From Hydrogenothermaceae bacterium (GTDB lineage Bacteria; Aquificota; Aquificia; Aquificales; Hydrogenothermaceae): a stretch of DNA of 33,001 bases. A program made the translations under genes and the position numbers. The notes under the pieces are model-generated. The model saw only the letters and a list, made by a program, of their open reading frames with translations. It searched no databases and was not told the origin of the DNA. This document shows positions 8,405-17,815 of the stretch, one piece after another. The stretch spans positions 1-33,001 of the forward strand of contig JALVEZ010000101.1 of NCBI GenBank assembly GCA_027030405.1. Reading direction: 5' to 3'. Position 1 is the stretch's first letter. Each line of letters opens with the position of its first letter.

Positions 8405-8482
8405 GGAGCCGTAGTTCAGCTGGCCCAGAACGCTGGCCTGTCACGCCAGAGGTCGCGGGTTCGAATCCCGTCGGCTCCGCCA
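8405..8482 (+). tRNA. tRNA-Asp (anticodon GTC)
   Basis: The acceptor stem GGAGCCG pairs with CGGCTCC (8472-8478), with discriminator G and an encoded CCA at 8480-8482. The anticodon arm is CTGGC-CTGTCAC-GCCAG with anticodon GTC, reading aspartate codons. It lies 11 nt after tRNA-Val and is probably co-transcribed. Both stems are very GC-rich compared with the surrounding DNA, as expected for a thermophile. Confidence 0.96.
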
Positions 8483-8506
8483 TTAATTCTAAAAATTAGG
8501 AAGAAT

Positions 8507-9301
8507 ATGCAACGAAAAAGAAATAAAGGACAATACGTTGTTCACAACGTAGAAACAGCCTTCAAAATACTATTCTTTTTAGCCGAAAATCCAAACTCAC
8601 CATTAGAACATATAAAACAAAATATCAAAGGTACATCCCAACAAATAGATAAAATTTTAGAAGTATTAGTTGAAAGAGGCTATATCTATTTCAACAAAAA
8701 AAAGAAAACATTTTCTTTAGGAATTAAAAATTTCGAAATAGGACATTCATATCTTTCACATATAGAAATAAGAAAAATTTCTCGACCTTATTTACATAAG
8801 TTAGGTGATTTTATAAATGAAAATGTTTATCTGGCAACTATGAGTAACTGGGAAGTTGTTTATATAGATGCATATGAGATAGATAGAACCGTTGTTGTAA
8901 AATCCCGTGTTGGTAAACTTTTACCTGCATATGCATCTGCTTCAGGTAAAATACACCTTGCATACTTAAGTGATGATGAATTGGAAGAATTTTTTAAAGA
9001 AGTAGAATTTAGGAAGTTTACACCCAAAACTATAACAGACAAAGATGAACTCTTACAGCATCTAAAAAAAGTAAAAGAACAAGGTTATGCAATAGATGAT
9101 GAAGAGTGGGAAAAGGAAGTAAGATGTTTATCAGTTCCTATCAGGAACTATTCTGGAAAGGTAATTGCGGCAATAACTCTATCTGCCCCTGCATACAGAC
9201 TACCTTTTGAAAAAATAAATGAAATTAAAGATGAATTTTTACAGGCATCATCAGAAATTTCAGAAAAATTAGGTTACTATCAGGAAGCAAATGCAAGATA
9301 A
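8507..9301 (+). CDS. IclR-family transcriptional regulator
   Basis: This 264-residue protein has an N-terminal winged helix (about residues 8-72: VETAFKILFFLAENPNSPLEHI, LEVLVERGYI) and a C-terminal IclR effector-binding domain (YLATMSNWEVVYIDA, KLLPAYASASGKIHLAYL, DDEEWEKEVRCLSVPIRN). IclR proteins bind small metabolites and act as local repressors or activators. Its end overlaps the dapE start by 11 nt, so the two are co-transcribed, which is an unusual partner for an IclR protein. The effector cannot be deduced. It starts 24 nt after tRNA-Asp, and some of its transcript may be read-through from the tRNA promoter. AGGAAG precedes the ATG. Confidence 0.9.
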   Translation: MQRKRNKGQYVVHNVETAFKILFFLAENPNSPLEHIKQNIKGTSQQIDKILEVLVERGYIYFNKKKKTFSLGIKNFEIGHSYLSHIEIRKISRPYLHKLGDFINENVYLATMSNWEVVYIDAYEIDRTVVVKSRVGKLLPAYASASGKIHLAYLSDDELEEFFKEVEFRKFTPKTITDKDELLQHLKKVKEQGYAIDDEEWEKEVRCLSVPIRNYSGKVIAAITLSAPAYRLPFEKINEIKDEFLQASSEISEKLGYYQEANAR

Positions 9302-10352
9302 GTTAATAAAATATACTAAAAAACTAGTAGAAATACCATCTGTAATAGGAAATGAAAAAGAAATAGCAGACTATACTGAAAATTTTGTGAAACAGTTTTA
9401 TCCTGAGAAAAATATTCTCAGATATAACAACTCAATCATAGTTCATGATGATTTTAATCCTAATAAAAAAACCATAGCTTTAATAGGCCATCTTGATACT
9501 GTCCCTGGAGAGAATGATTATACAGGTCAGATAATAGATAATAAGATTTACGGTCTCGGTTCAAGTGATATGAAAGGTGGTCTTGCAGTTATGATGGGAC
9601 TTATAGAACACTTTAAAGATAAAGAAAAAAGATTGAACACCATTTATGTTTTTTATGAAAAAGAAGAAGGCCCTTATGTGGATAATGGATTAGAACCTCT
9701 TTTATCAGATTATGACATTATTCAAAAAGCTAATCTGGCATTTGCATTGGAACCTACCAATAATGTAGTTCAGGTAGGTTGCGTAGGAACAATGCATGCA
9801 TCTATTATTTTCAAAGGAAAAAGAGCACATTCTGCACGTCCATGGGAAGGTGATAATGCTATCCATAAATCTGCACAATTTTTGCAAAAATTAGCCGAGT
9901 TTGGACATAATGAAATAGAATTTGAAGGTTTAAAATACTATGAAGTTATGAATGCTACAATGGTAAATTATTCTGGAGGCAGAAATATTATTCCAGAAGA
10001 ATTTGTAGTCAATGTGAATTATAGATTTGCTCCTGGAAAAACGATAGAGCAGGCCAAAGAAGATATAATTAAGCTTGTTGGAGATGAAGCTGAAGTAGAA
10101 TTTACAGATCTTTGTCCTTCAGGTTCCGTATGTTTATACAATCCTGTTTTGTCAGAATTCCTTGAAAAATTTAAATTACCTGTGGAAGCTAAACAAGCGT
10201 GGACTGATGTAGCACGTCTCAGTTTGTATGGTATCGATGCAGTTAATTTCGGCCCTGGAGATCCTGCACAGGCACATCAAAGAAATGAATATATTCCAAT
10301 TCCTAATTTAGTGGAAAATTTCAATTATTTTAAAAATTTTATTGAAAAATAA
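9291..10352 (+). CDS. dapE: Succinyl-diaminopimelate desuccinylase (M20 metallohydrolase)
   Basis: This 353-residue di-zinc M20 enzyme removes succinate from N-succinyl-LL-diaminopimelate in lysine and peptidoglycan synthesis. The zinc ligand/catalytic motifs are visible: H67 and D69 in GHLDTVPG, D93 in SSDMKGGLA, and E125/E126 in EKEEGP. GKRAHSARPWEGDNAI is the dimerisation-domain motif. Length and motif order fit the DapE branch typed in Gram-positive and deep-branching bacteria; ArgE or another M20 amidase is the alternative. The ATG lies inside the iclR-type gene. The 3' end overlaps the convergent PilT-like gene by 14 nt. Confidence 0.85.
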   Translation: MQDKLIKYTKKLVEIPSVIGNEKEIADYTENFVKQFYPEKNILRYNNSIIVHDDFNPNKKTIALIGHLDTVPGENDYTGQIIDNKIYGLGSSDMKGGLAVMMGLIEHFKDKEKRLNTIYVFYEKEEGPYVDNGLEPLLSDYDIIQKANLAFALEPTNNVVQVGCVGTMHASIIFKGKRAHSARPWEGDNAIHKSAQFLQKLAEFGHNEIEFEGLKYYEVMNATMVNYSGGRNIIPEEFVVNVNYRFAPGKTIEQAKEDIIKLVGDEAEVEFTDLCPSGSVCLYNPVLSEFLEKFKLPVEAKQAWTDVARLSLYGIDAVNFGPGDPAQAHQRNEYIPIPNLVENFNYFKNFIEK

Positions 10353-11226
10353 TATCCTGAATATCTTCTTTATCTATTAAAGGTTTTCCGACAAAGTAAT
10401 TTATCTTTTCATCTTCTTCAAGTTCTACTTTTATAACTCCTTTTATATGCTGTATAAAATCTTTATACACGTACGGATCAAGAGAGTCTTTTAATGTTTT
10501 TTTCAATAATGAAGTAGAAGGAATAGGAAAACTTAAAAGATTAAATCTAAAAAATTCTATTTTATTTAAAAATGGTAAAACCGATTCACTGATATTCTTT
10601 CCGATAAAAACAAGATCAGGTTCTAAAATTGAGGCGTCTTCTATACCTTCTTCAAAGGATCTTACATCAACATCTACATCCCTCTGAATAATGATTGAAG
10701 ATTCATGTTTAATCAGATAAGACATTGGGTGTTCCAAAACATATATAAATTTTTCTGATCTTTTGTTTATGATGTTCAGTAAAGAGTAGTTAAACGCTGC
10801 ATTTTTTAACCAGTGTTCACCGATAACAAAATATATACCCTGTGTTTCTTTTCCTAACTTTTCCGCAAATTCTATAAATCCGATTGGATCTCTAAACAGT
10901 TCTTTAGGTTCTGGAATATAATAAGGAACTTTCATTATGTTTAAAACGTAGCTACCCCTTTGCATTATATAGCTGACTCTAATTCTACCAACATATGGCA
11001 TACCAAAAGAAAATATTTCTTTTTCCTGTAATAAAGATTTCATATGAATATTTGATCTGAGGGATATTAATGTATCTTTAACATCTCTTGCTGTTAACTT
11101 TCTATTGAAAAGTTTTCTGAATTGTTTCCCTTCTCTTTGAATGATTTCAGAACCAGGTATAAGTAATAATTCTATAAGTTCATGATTTTTCTCGAAATAG
11201 TTCAGTATCTCAGCGGCAAAATTCAT
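10339..11226 (-). CDS. Degenerate PilT-like protein lacking ATPase motifs
   Basis: The 295 residues align by eye with the twitching-motility ATPase PilT (usually about 350-370 aa). Conserved blocks are EIFSFGMPYVGRIRVSYIMQRGS (residues 70-92), VPYYIPEPKEL (100-110), SIIIQRDVDVDVRSFEEGIEDA (177-198), EPDLVFIGKN (202-211) and a C-terminal helix pair (KDFIQHIKGVIKVEL). The catalytic elements are missing. Walker A reads GEHWLKNA at 136-143 instead of GPTGSGKS. The Asp box reads LEHPMSY. The Walker B glutamate is a lysine (IGKN instead of VGEM). The His box (TLHTN) is absent. It should therefore not hydrolyse ATP. The gene is intact, with a GAGGG ribosome-binding site and ATG start, so it is probably a functional pseudoenzyme, perhaps binding a type IV pilus motor; that role is inference. 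Confidence 0.72.
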   Translation of the reverse strand: MNFAAEILNYFEKNHELIELLLIPGSEIIQREGKQFRKLFNRKLTARDVKDTLISLRSNIHMKSLLQEKEIFSFGMPYVGRIRVSYIMQRGSYVLNIMKVPYYIPEPKELFRDPIGFIEFAEKLGKETQGIYFVIGEHWLKNAAFNYSLLNIINKRSEKFIYVLEHPMSYLIKHESSIIIQRDVDVDVRSFEEGIEDASILEPDLVFIGKNISESVLPFLNKIEFFRFNLLSFPIPSTSLLKKTLKDSLDPYVYKDFIQHIKGVIKVELEEDEKINYFVGKPLIDKEDIQDIIFQ

Positions 11227-11290
11227 AGCTACCCTCTAAAAGTATTTATAATTTATATTTCGTAAGGAAAGGCGAGAATCTTTAAATAAA

Positions 11291-11312
11291 AAAGGGGATT
11301 TTTATCCCCTTT
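11291..11312 (-). terminator. Intrinsic terminator of gapA
   Basis: The stem AAAGGGGAT (11291-11299) pairs with ATCCCCTTT (11304-11312) across a 4-nt loop. On the minus strand it is followed by TTTATTTAAA. It lies just after the gapA stop codon. Confidence 0.8.
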
Positions 11313-11316
11313 AAAA

Positions 11317-12342
<1,026 letters not shown>

Positions 12343-12410
12343 TTAAATTGTTCTTTATATTATAAAATATAATTTACTAAATTACTTTAACACTATAAAA
12401 GGAGACAGTA

Positions 12411-13121
12411 ATGATAAATATAGAAAAGATTCATTTACTACAGGATGATGTTCTTACATTCTTAGGTGGGATTCAGGATTTTCCGTTTATTTTCAGTGGA
12501 TCTACTCTCTTGGCAAGGGCTTATTTACAGCACAGAAACTCTTACAATTTAGATTTTTTCGCAAAAGAAGAAGGTTTTGATACTGAAGAGATTAAAGAAA
12601 TTATAGATACCATGTCAGATTTTTTTGACATTCAAGACCTTCCTTCAAAAGATTTTAGTTTTCCTAAAAATATAGAAAACAAAGTTTTTCAGGTAAACAG
12701 GAAAAAGGAAGAAGATACAAAAATACAGATTATTTTCTGGGAAAATCTGTTTGTTGGAAAATTTGAAACGGTTCCTATAGAATTTGGGATAGAAATTGAA
12801 GATATGTCAGGAGTTTATAATAGAAAAATAAATGATATTTTCAATGAACCTTTAAATACAGAACATTTCATGGATCTATATGCCTTAGATGAAGAAATTC
12901 CATTAGAGTTGGTATATGAAAAAGAGTTTATACCACTTGTAGGAGAGTTTAACGTGTCATTAACAAAAGGTGATCTAAAAGAAAAACTTCAAAATTATCT
13001 AAATTTTGTTGAAAATGATAAAATAAAAGTGGATAAAGAACTTAAATTCTATGGTGTTACATATAATCCAAACACCCTTGAAAAATGGTTAAAAGAAAAG
13101 ATTCAAATACTGGAGAAATAG
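12411..13121 (+). CDS. AbiEii/AbiGii-like nucleotidyltransferase-fold protein
   Basis: This 236-residue protein looks like the AbiEii/DUF1814-type Pol-beta nucleotidyltransferase fold: [23 protein letters not shown] at residues 28-50 matches the family pattern GGTaL.l.y...R.S.DlDf, with G30, S31 and D48 as the catalytic-like positions. A later segment, [14 protein letters not shown], matches the usual RDlyDly.L. The second acid of a DxD pair is not obvious (N46 instead), so activity is uncertain. No AbiEi antitoxin partner is adjacent. It has AAGGAG before its ATG and is followed 1 nt later by mtnA, suggesting a housekeeping operon and not a toxin-antitoxin locus. Confidence 0.6.
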   Translation: MINIEKIHLLQDDVLTFLGGIQDFPFIFSGSTLLARAYLQHRNSYNLDFFAKEEGFDTEEIKEIIDTMSDFFDIQDLPSKDFSFPKNIENKVFQVNRKKEEDTKIQIIFWENLFVGKFETVPIEFGIEIEDMSGVYNRKINDIFNEPLNTEHFMDLYALDEEIPLELVYEKEFIPLVGEFNVSLTKGDLKEKLQNYLNFVENDKIKVDKELKFYGVTYNPNTLEKWLKEKIQILEK

Positions 13122-13122
13122 A

Positions 13123-14187
13123 TTGAGAAAGCTAAAAGACATAAAACCTTTAGAATTTAAAGATCAAAAACTTTACGTAATAGATCAGTTGAAACTCCCT
13201 TCTAAGATAGAATGGGTGGAGCTTGCATCTTACTTAGATGTGGCAAAAGCAATAAAAGATATGATAATTAGAGGAGCTCCGTTAATTGGGATTGTTGGAG
13301 CTTACGGATTTGCAATCGGAATAAAAGAGAAAATCGATCAACCTGACATTCTAAAAAATGCAGAAGATATATACAAAACTTTAAAAGAAACCCGTCCTAC
13401 AGCAGTAAACTTAGAATGGGCATTAAACAGAATGTTTGAAAAACTGAAAAATCTTTTAAGTGAAAATAAAAATAATCAAAAGATTATCAATGCTTTATTT
13501 AAAGAAGCAAAAATTATCGAATTAGAAGACTATCACGCAAATAAATCAATCGGTGGATTCGGTCAGATACTTATACCTGATAACAGCAATGTTTTGACAC
13601 ACTGCAATACAGGAGCCCTTGCCACTGCAGGCTGGGGAACTGCTTTAGGTGTTATACGTTCTGCTTATGAAGAGGGAAAAAATATTAATGTTTTTGTGGA
13701 TGAAACAAGACCTTATTTACAGGGTTCAAGACTTACTGCATGGGAACTTCTTCAGGAAGGAATACCTCATAAGATAATAACAGATTCATCGGCAGGATTT
13801 TTGATGTCAAAAGGAATGGTGGACGTTGTCATTGTTGGAGCAGATAGAATTACTGCAAATGGAGATGTTGCAAATAAAATAGGAACTTACAGCCTTTCTG
13901 TTCTGGCAAAACACCACGGAATTCCTTTTTATGTTGCAGCTCCTTCTTCAACGTTTGATTTAAATATGGATTCAGGGAAAGATATTCCTATTGAGGAGAG
14001 AAATCCAGATGAGGTTAAATACTGCGGACAGTGTATGATTGCTCCTGAAGAATCTCCAGCACTGAATTATAGTTTTGATATAACCCCTGCAGAAAATATT
14101 ACAGCCATCATTACAGAAAAAGGATTAATTTCCGAAATAAACAGGGAAACAATTTTGAAATTTTTTAACAAAGTCGTGTCAAAATAG
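13123..14187 (+). CDS. mtnA: S-methyl-5-thioribose-1-phosphate isomerase
   Basis: This 354-residue member of the eIF2B-like isomerase family converts methylthioribose-1-phosphate to methylthioribulose-1-phosphate in methionine salvage; homologues can also act on other 1-phospho-aldoses. Signatures: [16 protein letters not shown], the catalytic Cys in [27 protein letters not shown], and the catalytic Asp in [18 protein letters not shown]. The start is TTG at 13123-13125, with GGAG at about 13112-13115 and only 1 nt after the preceding stop. No other methionine-salvage gene is near. Confidence 0.94.
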   Translation: MRKLKDIKPLEFKDQKLYVIDQLKLPSKIEWVELASYLDVAKAIKDMIIRGAPLIGIVGAYGFAIGIKEKIDQPDILKNAEDIYKTLKETRPTAVNLEWALNRMFEKLKNLLSENKNNQKIINALFKEAKIIELEDYHANKSIGGFGQILIPDNSNVLTHCNTGALATAGWGTALGVIRSAYEEGKNINVFVDETRPYLQGSRLTAWELLQEGIPHKIITDSSAGFLMSKGMVDVVIVGADRITANGDVANKIGTYSLSVLAKHHGIPFYVAAPSSTFDLNMDSGKDIPIEERNPDEVKYCGQCMIAPEESPALNYSFDITPAENITAIITEKGLISEINRETILKFFNKVVSK

Positions 14188-14231
14188 AATTTTGATTTAT
14201 ATTTAAATATAAAAATTAAGAGGTTTAGTTT

Positions 14232-15215
14232 ATGAAAGTTGTTGCATTAGGTGGAGGCACAGGCTTATCCTCTCTCTTAAGGGGTCTAAAAACTTTAGTT
14301 CCTGAAAAAATAGATGATTTATCTGCAATCGTAACGGTAGCAGATAATGGGGGAAGCTCAGGAAGACTAAGGGAAGAAATGAATATCCCAGCTCCTGGAG
14401 ATATCAGGAACTGTATCGTTGCACTGGCAGAGGATGAAGATATTTTATCAAAAGTTTTTCAATATAGATTTCAAGAAGGTGAAGGTCTAAAAGGACATAG
14501 TTTCGGTAACCTCTTTTTAACAGTCTTAACCAAGATAACAGGTGATTTTTTAGAAGCAGTTGAAATAACATCTGACATTTTAAAAATTAAAGGTAGAATA
14601 ATCCCTTCAACAGATGAAATAGTGAATCTTGTTGCTGAATTTTCTGACGGAAAAATCATAAAAGGTGAATCAGAAATAACAGAGTATGGAAAACAACTAA
14701 AAGCAAAAATAAAAAAGATATGGTTAGAACCTGAAGATGTAAAAGCACCACCAGAAGCTGTTGAAAAAATAATGAATGCAGATTTTGTTTTATTAGGCCC
14801 AGGAAGTTTATTTACAAGTATAGTTCCAAATCTATTGGTAAAAGATATTAGAGAAGCTTTATTAAAAACGAAAGCTTTTAAGATTTATATAGTTAATGTT
14901 ATGACACAGTACGGTGAAACAGATGGTTTTTCTGCATCTGATCATGTAAAAGCTCTACATGAGGTTGTAGGAAAACCATTTATCAATGGAGTAATTCTTA
15001 ATACACAATTACCACCTGATGATGTTCTAAAAAGATATCTTCAAGAACATGCAGAACCTGTTGTGGCAGATGCAGGAAACCTTTCAAGGATGGGAATAAC
15101 TGTCTGTTCTGGGGAGTTACTAGATGAGGGTACATATGCAAGACATAATCCTCAAAAATTAACTCAGATGTTAATGACATTCTTTGAAAAACATTTACAA
15201 ACTGCACAGGCTTAA
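14232..15215 (+). CDS. yvcK: YvcK/GlmR-type gluconeogenesis and cell-wall factor (CofD-like)
   Basis: This 327-residue protein has the YvcK/CofD-like fold. KVVALGGGTGLSSLLRGLK is the nucleotide-sugar-binding start, followed by VTVADNGGSSGRLREE, APGDIRNC, GHSFGNLFLT and LLGPGSLFTSIVPNLL. In Bacillus, YvcK/GlmR binds UDP-GlcNAc and supports GlmS-dependent cell-wall precursor supply during gluconeogenic growth; it is not a known enzyme. That role suits an autotroph that lives by gluconeogenesis. The usual rapZ and whiA neighbours are absent. The stop overlaps the nadB ATG by one base (TAATG, 15213-15217), implying translational coupling. Confidence 0.92.
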   Translation: MKVVALGGGTGLSSLLRGLKTLVPEKIDDLSAIVTVADNGGSSGRLREEMNIPAPGDIRNCIVALAEDEDILSKVFQYRFQEGEGLKGHSFGNLFLTVLTKITGDFLEAVEITSDILKIKGRIIPSTDEIVNLVAEFSDGKIIKGESEITEYGKQLKAKIKKIWLEPEDVKAPPEAVEKIMNADFVLLGPGSLFTSIVPNLLVKDIREALLKTKAFKIYIVNVMTQYGETDGFSASDHVKALHEVVGKPFINGVILNTQLPPDDVLKRYLQEHAEPVVADAGNLSRMGITVCSGELLDEGTYARHNPQKLTQMLMTFFEKHLQTAQA

Positions 15216-16789
15216 TGGAAAGATATCTTACTGATTTTAACACATCAAAACTTCCTACATGTCAGACAGATACGATAGTTATCGGCTCTGGGATTGCAGG
15301 ATTATCAACGGCTATTCAGCTAAAACAGTTAGGTCAAGAAGTTCTAATTGTAACTAAAAAATATGTTGGAAAATCCAATTCATTTCTAGCTCAAGGTGGA
15401 ATCGCAGCAGCCATCGGTAAAGACGATTCAACCGATCTTCATTTTTACGACACAATAAAAGCAGGAAAAGGACTCTGCATAGATAGAAATGTAAGAATAT
15501 TAGTAGAAGAAGGTGTTGAGAGAGTTATTGATTTGATTGAAAAAGGTGTTCCGTTTGATAGGGATGAAAATGGAATGCTTAAGCTTACAAAGGAAGGAGC
15601 CCATTCAACAAGAAGAGTTCTTCATGTGAAAGACCGAACAGGTAAAGAAATAGGTCAGACTCTTTGGAAAATATTAAAAGAAAAAAAGATTCAGATAAAA
15701 GAAGATTATGTTTTAGAAGAGATCATAACAGAAGACAATAAATTCGTAGGCGTGATTTTAAAGAAAGATGAGAAATTATATTTAATCAGAGGGAAATCCC
15801 TGGTTCTTGCCACAGGTGGATACAGCCCAATCTATAAAAGAAATACATCTGCGTATTTTATATCTGGAGATTCTATTTCTGTGGCTTTTCGTGCAGGTGT
15901 AAAACTAAAAGATTTAGAGTTTATTCAGTTTCATCCTACAGCTTTAGATCTGGAAAATGAACCTGCATACCTGATATCTGAAGCAGTTAGAGGAGAAGGG
16001 GCTATCCTTGTGAATGATAAAGGAGAAAGGTTTGTTGATGAACTAAAACCAAGGGACGAGGTAGCAAGGGCAATATTCAACGAGAAGGAAAAAGGTCATC
16101 AGGTATATTTAGATATATCTCCTCTTTTAAAAAATGGGATGAATTTTGAAGAGCGTTTTCCAACTATTTTCAGTATGTTGAAAGAGTTTGATTTAGGAAA
16201 AGAAACTAAAATACCTGTTAGCCCTGCAGCCCATTTTTCAATAGGAGGCATCGAAGCTGGAGCAAATGGAAAAACAAATGTAGAAGGAGTTTTTGCAGTT
16301 GGAGAAACTTCCTGCACAGGAGTTCATGGGGCAAATCGTCTTGCAAGTAATTCATTGTTAGAATGTGTTGTATTTGGTTTTAAAACTGCGTATAGTATAT
16401 ATACATACAATATGTATTCTGAAATAGAAAGGTATAACATAAAAAGTGAGATTAAAAAGAAAGAACCACTTTCTAAAGAAGTTAAAAGAGAGAAATTGGT
16501 AAATTTAAAAGAAATTATGTGGAAAAATGTTGGATTAATTAGAGATGAACAGTCTCTAAAAAACGCATTAAGTACAATAAACTCAAGAATAGAACAATTA
16601 CAAAAATATTCAAATGTTAGAATGATTTTAGACATTCATTATCTTTCAAAAGGTATAATATTATCAGCATTAAACAGGGAAGAAAGCCGAGGAACTCATT
16701 TTAGGACTGATTTTCCTGAAGAAAGAGAAAAATTTAAAAAACATTCGATAATAGATAAAAATTTTAAAATAAAACTGGAGGTAAATTAG
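15215..16789 (+). CDS. nadB: L-aspartate oxidase
   Basis: This 524-residue FAD enzyme oxidises L-aspartate to iminoaspartate, the first step of de novo NAD synthesis; NadA uses the product. The dinucleotide fold VIGSGIAGLSTAIQL, the FAD-contact segment SNSFLAQGGIAAAIG, the active-site region EFIQFHPTAL, and GVHGANRLASNSLLECVVFG all fit NadB, as does the length. Fumarate reductase flavoprotein is the main alternative but is less likely given the TKEGAHSTRRVLHVKD stretch. It is coupled to yvcK upstream, and its last codons carry the GGAGG used by infC. Confidence 0.95.
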   Translation: MERYLTDFNTSKLPTCQTDTIVIGSGIAGLSTAIQLKQLGQEVLIVTKKYVGKSNSFLAQGGIAAAIGKDDSTDLHFYDTIKAGKGLCIDRNVRILVEEGVERVIDLIEKGVPFDRDENGMLKLTKEGAHSTRRVLHVKDRTGKEIGQTLWKILKEKKIQIKEDYVLEEIITEDNKFVGVILKKDEKLYLIRGKSLVLATGGYSPIYKRNTSAYFISGDSISVAFRAGVKLKDLEFIQFHPTALDLENEPAYLISEAVRGEGAILVNDKGERFVDELKPRDEVARAIFNEKEKGHQVYLDISPLLKNGMNFEERFPTIFSMLKEFDLGKETKIPVSPAAHFSIGGIEAGANGKTNVEGVFAVGETSCTGVHGANRLASNSLLECVVFGFKTAYSIYTYNMYSEIERYNIKSEIKKKEPLSKEVKREKLVNLKEIMWKNVGLIRDEQSLKNALSTINSRIEQLQKYSNVRMILDIHYLSKGIILSALNREESRGTHFRTDFPEEREKFKKHSIIDKNFKIKLEVN

Positions 16790-16791
16790 CC

Positions 16792-17316
16792 ATTACAGAG
16801 TTAAGAACAAACGAACAGATTAGAGCAAGAGAGGTTCGATTAATAGGAGAAAACGGAGAAAACTTAGGTATAGTTCCTATTGAAGAAGCATTAAGACTTG
16901 CAGAAGAAAAAAACTTAGATTTAGTAGAAATCTCACCAAATGCAAAACCACCTGTCTGCAAGATAATGGATTACGGAAAATACAAGTTCGAACAGAAGAA
17001 AAAAGAGAAAGAAGCAAAGAAAAAACAAAAAGCAAAAATGCAAAATGTTAAAGAGATAAAATTCAGACTAAACATAGAAGACCACGACTATAATACAAAA
17101 GTTAAACATATCAGAGAATTTTTAGAACACGGAGATAAAGTTAAAATCTGGATATGGTTCAGAGGAAGAGAGAATATACATCCTGAAATAGGTGAAAAAT
17201 TAGCTCAAAGAATAATTAATGATGTTTCTGATATTGCATTGGTTGAGAAAAAACCGGTAAAAGAAGGAAGAAACATGCTTTTTACACTTGTTCCAAAACC
17301 TGAAAAATCAAAGTAA
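16792..17316 (+). CDS. infC: Translation initiation factor IF-3, AUU start codon
   Basis: The 174-residue IF-3 binds the 30S subunit, prevents premature 50S joining and proofreads the initiator tRNA and start codon. The frame begins ITELRTNEQIRAREVRLIG, the normal IF-3 N-domain start, and ends in the C-domain (KIWIWFRGRENIHPEIGEKL). No ATG, GTG or TTG lies in frame between the stop at 16765 and the family N-terminus; the first ATG (16966) would remove most of the N-domain. The codon at the expected position is ATT (16792-16794), 10 nt after GGAGG (16777-16781) and 2 nt after the nadB stop. AUU starts of infC in other bacteria allow IF-3 to repress its own translation. rpmI and rplT, the usual partners, do not follow. 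Confidence 0.9.
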   Translation: MTELRTNEQIRAREVRLIGENGENLGIVPIEEALRLAEEKNLDLVEISPNAKPPVCKIMDYGKYKFEQKKKEKEAKKKQKAKMQNVKEIKFRLNIEDHDYNTKVKHIREFLEHGDKVKIWIWFRGRENIHPEIGEKLAQRIINDVSDIALVEKKPVKEGRNMLFTLVPKPEKSK

Positions 17317-17400
17317 ATTTTTTAAGAAATTTATAATTTTTAAACTTAGAGGGTAGCTCTCGTTTTCAACCAATAGGTACGGTTCTATACCGTATCTATT
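17312..17400 (-). pseudogene. Remnant of a paralog of the 135-aa helical protein gene
   Basis: Reading the minus strand from 17400, the frame gives NRYGIEPYLLVENESYPL, then SLKIINFLKK. The C-terminus of the intact gene at 17922-18329 reads NRYGIEPYLSIENQELHL, then NLETINLLKQ, so about 17 of 28 residues are identical. A stop codon lies just upstream in frame and there is no start, so only the last ~30 codons of a former second copy remain. The first 23 bp are identical to the intact gene. The piece overlaps the end of infC and abuts a short unrelated membrane-protein gene. Confidence 0.75.
17378..17400. repeat. 23-bp direct repeat, copy 1 (inside the gene remnant)
   Basis: The 23 bp are identical to 17995-18017 in the same orientation, about 617 bp away. 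The core folds as a hairpin (ACGGT, TCTAT loop, ACCGT), extended by a G-T pair. It marks the best-preserved part of the remnant. Confidence 0.85.
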
Positions 17401-17409
17401 ATATTTATT

Positions 17410-17532
17410 TTATAACTGCTTATTTTCGTTAATTTCTTTACCTGTTTTATGAGTTTTCCACGCCATCAAACCAAAAGCTATAATAAGCATTAAACCTATG
17501 ATCCATACAAAAAACATCAACAAAGTTTCCAT
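17410..17532 (-). CDS. 40-residue single-pass membrane microprotein
   Basis: ATG at 17532 has GAGGTGA a few bases upstream and lies 5 nt after the stop of the 86-residue membrane protein gene, so both are in one operon. The protein starts METLLMFFVWIIGLMLIIAFG, one hydrophobic helix of about 22 residues, followed by a short basic/polar tail (WKTHKTGKEINENKQL). By the positive-inside rule the C-terminus is cytoplasmic. I do not recognise a family. It resembles in form the small single-helix subunits of respiratory complexes and transporters, but nothing in the sequence fixes a partner. Confidence 0.65.
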   Translation of the reverse strand: METLLMFFVWIIGLMLIIAFGLMAWKTHKTGKEINENKQL

Positions 17533-17537
17533 TATAA

Positions 17538-17798
17538 TCACCTCTTTTTCATTTCCTCTAATTTAAACCATAAATCAACGGCTATCCATAAAATAAAAGC
17601 AAATATTAAAGTTCCTATACCTATTAAGGTTATGATCAAATTAGGATTATCATATTTAGTAAAATTAACAACTAACGTTGCTAAACCACCACCGAGAGCG
17701 ATAATTAGCAAAATTAAACCTCTAATTTGCCCTTCTACGACTTTTGCTTTCTCAATTTCTAATTTTTTAAGCTCTATATCTTTTTGATCTTTTCCCAT
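17538..17798 (-). CDS. Small two-helix membrane protein, unknown
   Basis: This 86-residue protein has an N-terminal charged helix (KDQKDIELKKLEIEKAKVVEG), then two TM segments (about residues 28-47 and 54-76) and a short basic tail (KLEEMKKR). ATG at 17798 is chosen because GAGGT (17806-17810) is 7 nt upstream; a TTG at 17804 is too close to it. A good sigma-70 promoter lies at 17816-17844. The gene and the 40-residue microprotein form a two-gene unit sitting between the two paralogous copies of the helical-protein gene. No family is recognised. The N-terminal helix may form a coiled coil. Confidence 0.7.
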   Translation of the reverse strand: MGKDQKDIELKKLEIEKAKVVEGQIRGLILLIIALGGGLATLVVNFTKYDNPNLIITLIGIGTLIFAFILWIAVDLWFKLEEMKKR

Positions 17799-17815
17799 TT
17801 TCAATACCTCTTTTT

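Noticed and set aside
11224-11236. AGCTACCCTCTAA match between the PilT-like gene start and the remnant at 17343-17355
   Set aside because: The match is only about 13 nt. In one place it is a ribosome-binding site and in the other a coding remnant; flanking similarity is only AT-richness.
16966-17316. ATG at 16966 as the start of infC
   Set aside because: It would remove most of the conserved N-domain. The frame is open upstream to the correct family N-terminus at the ATT codon.
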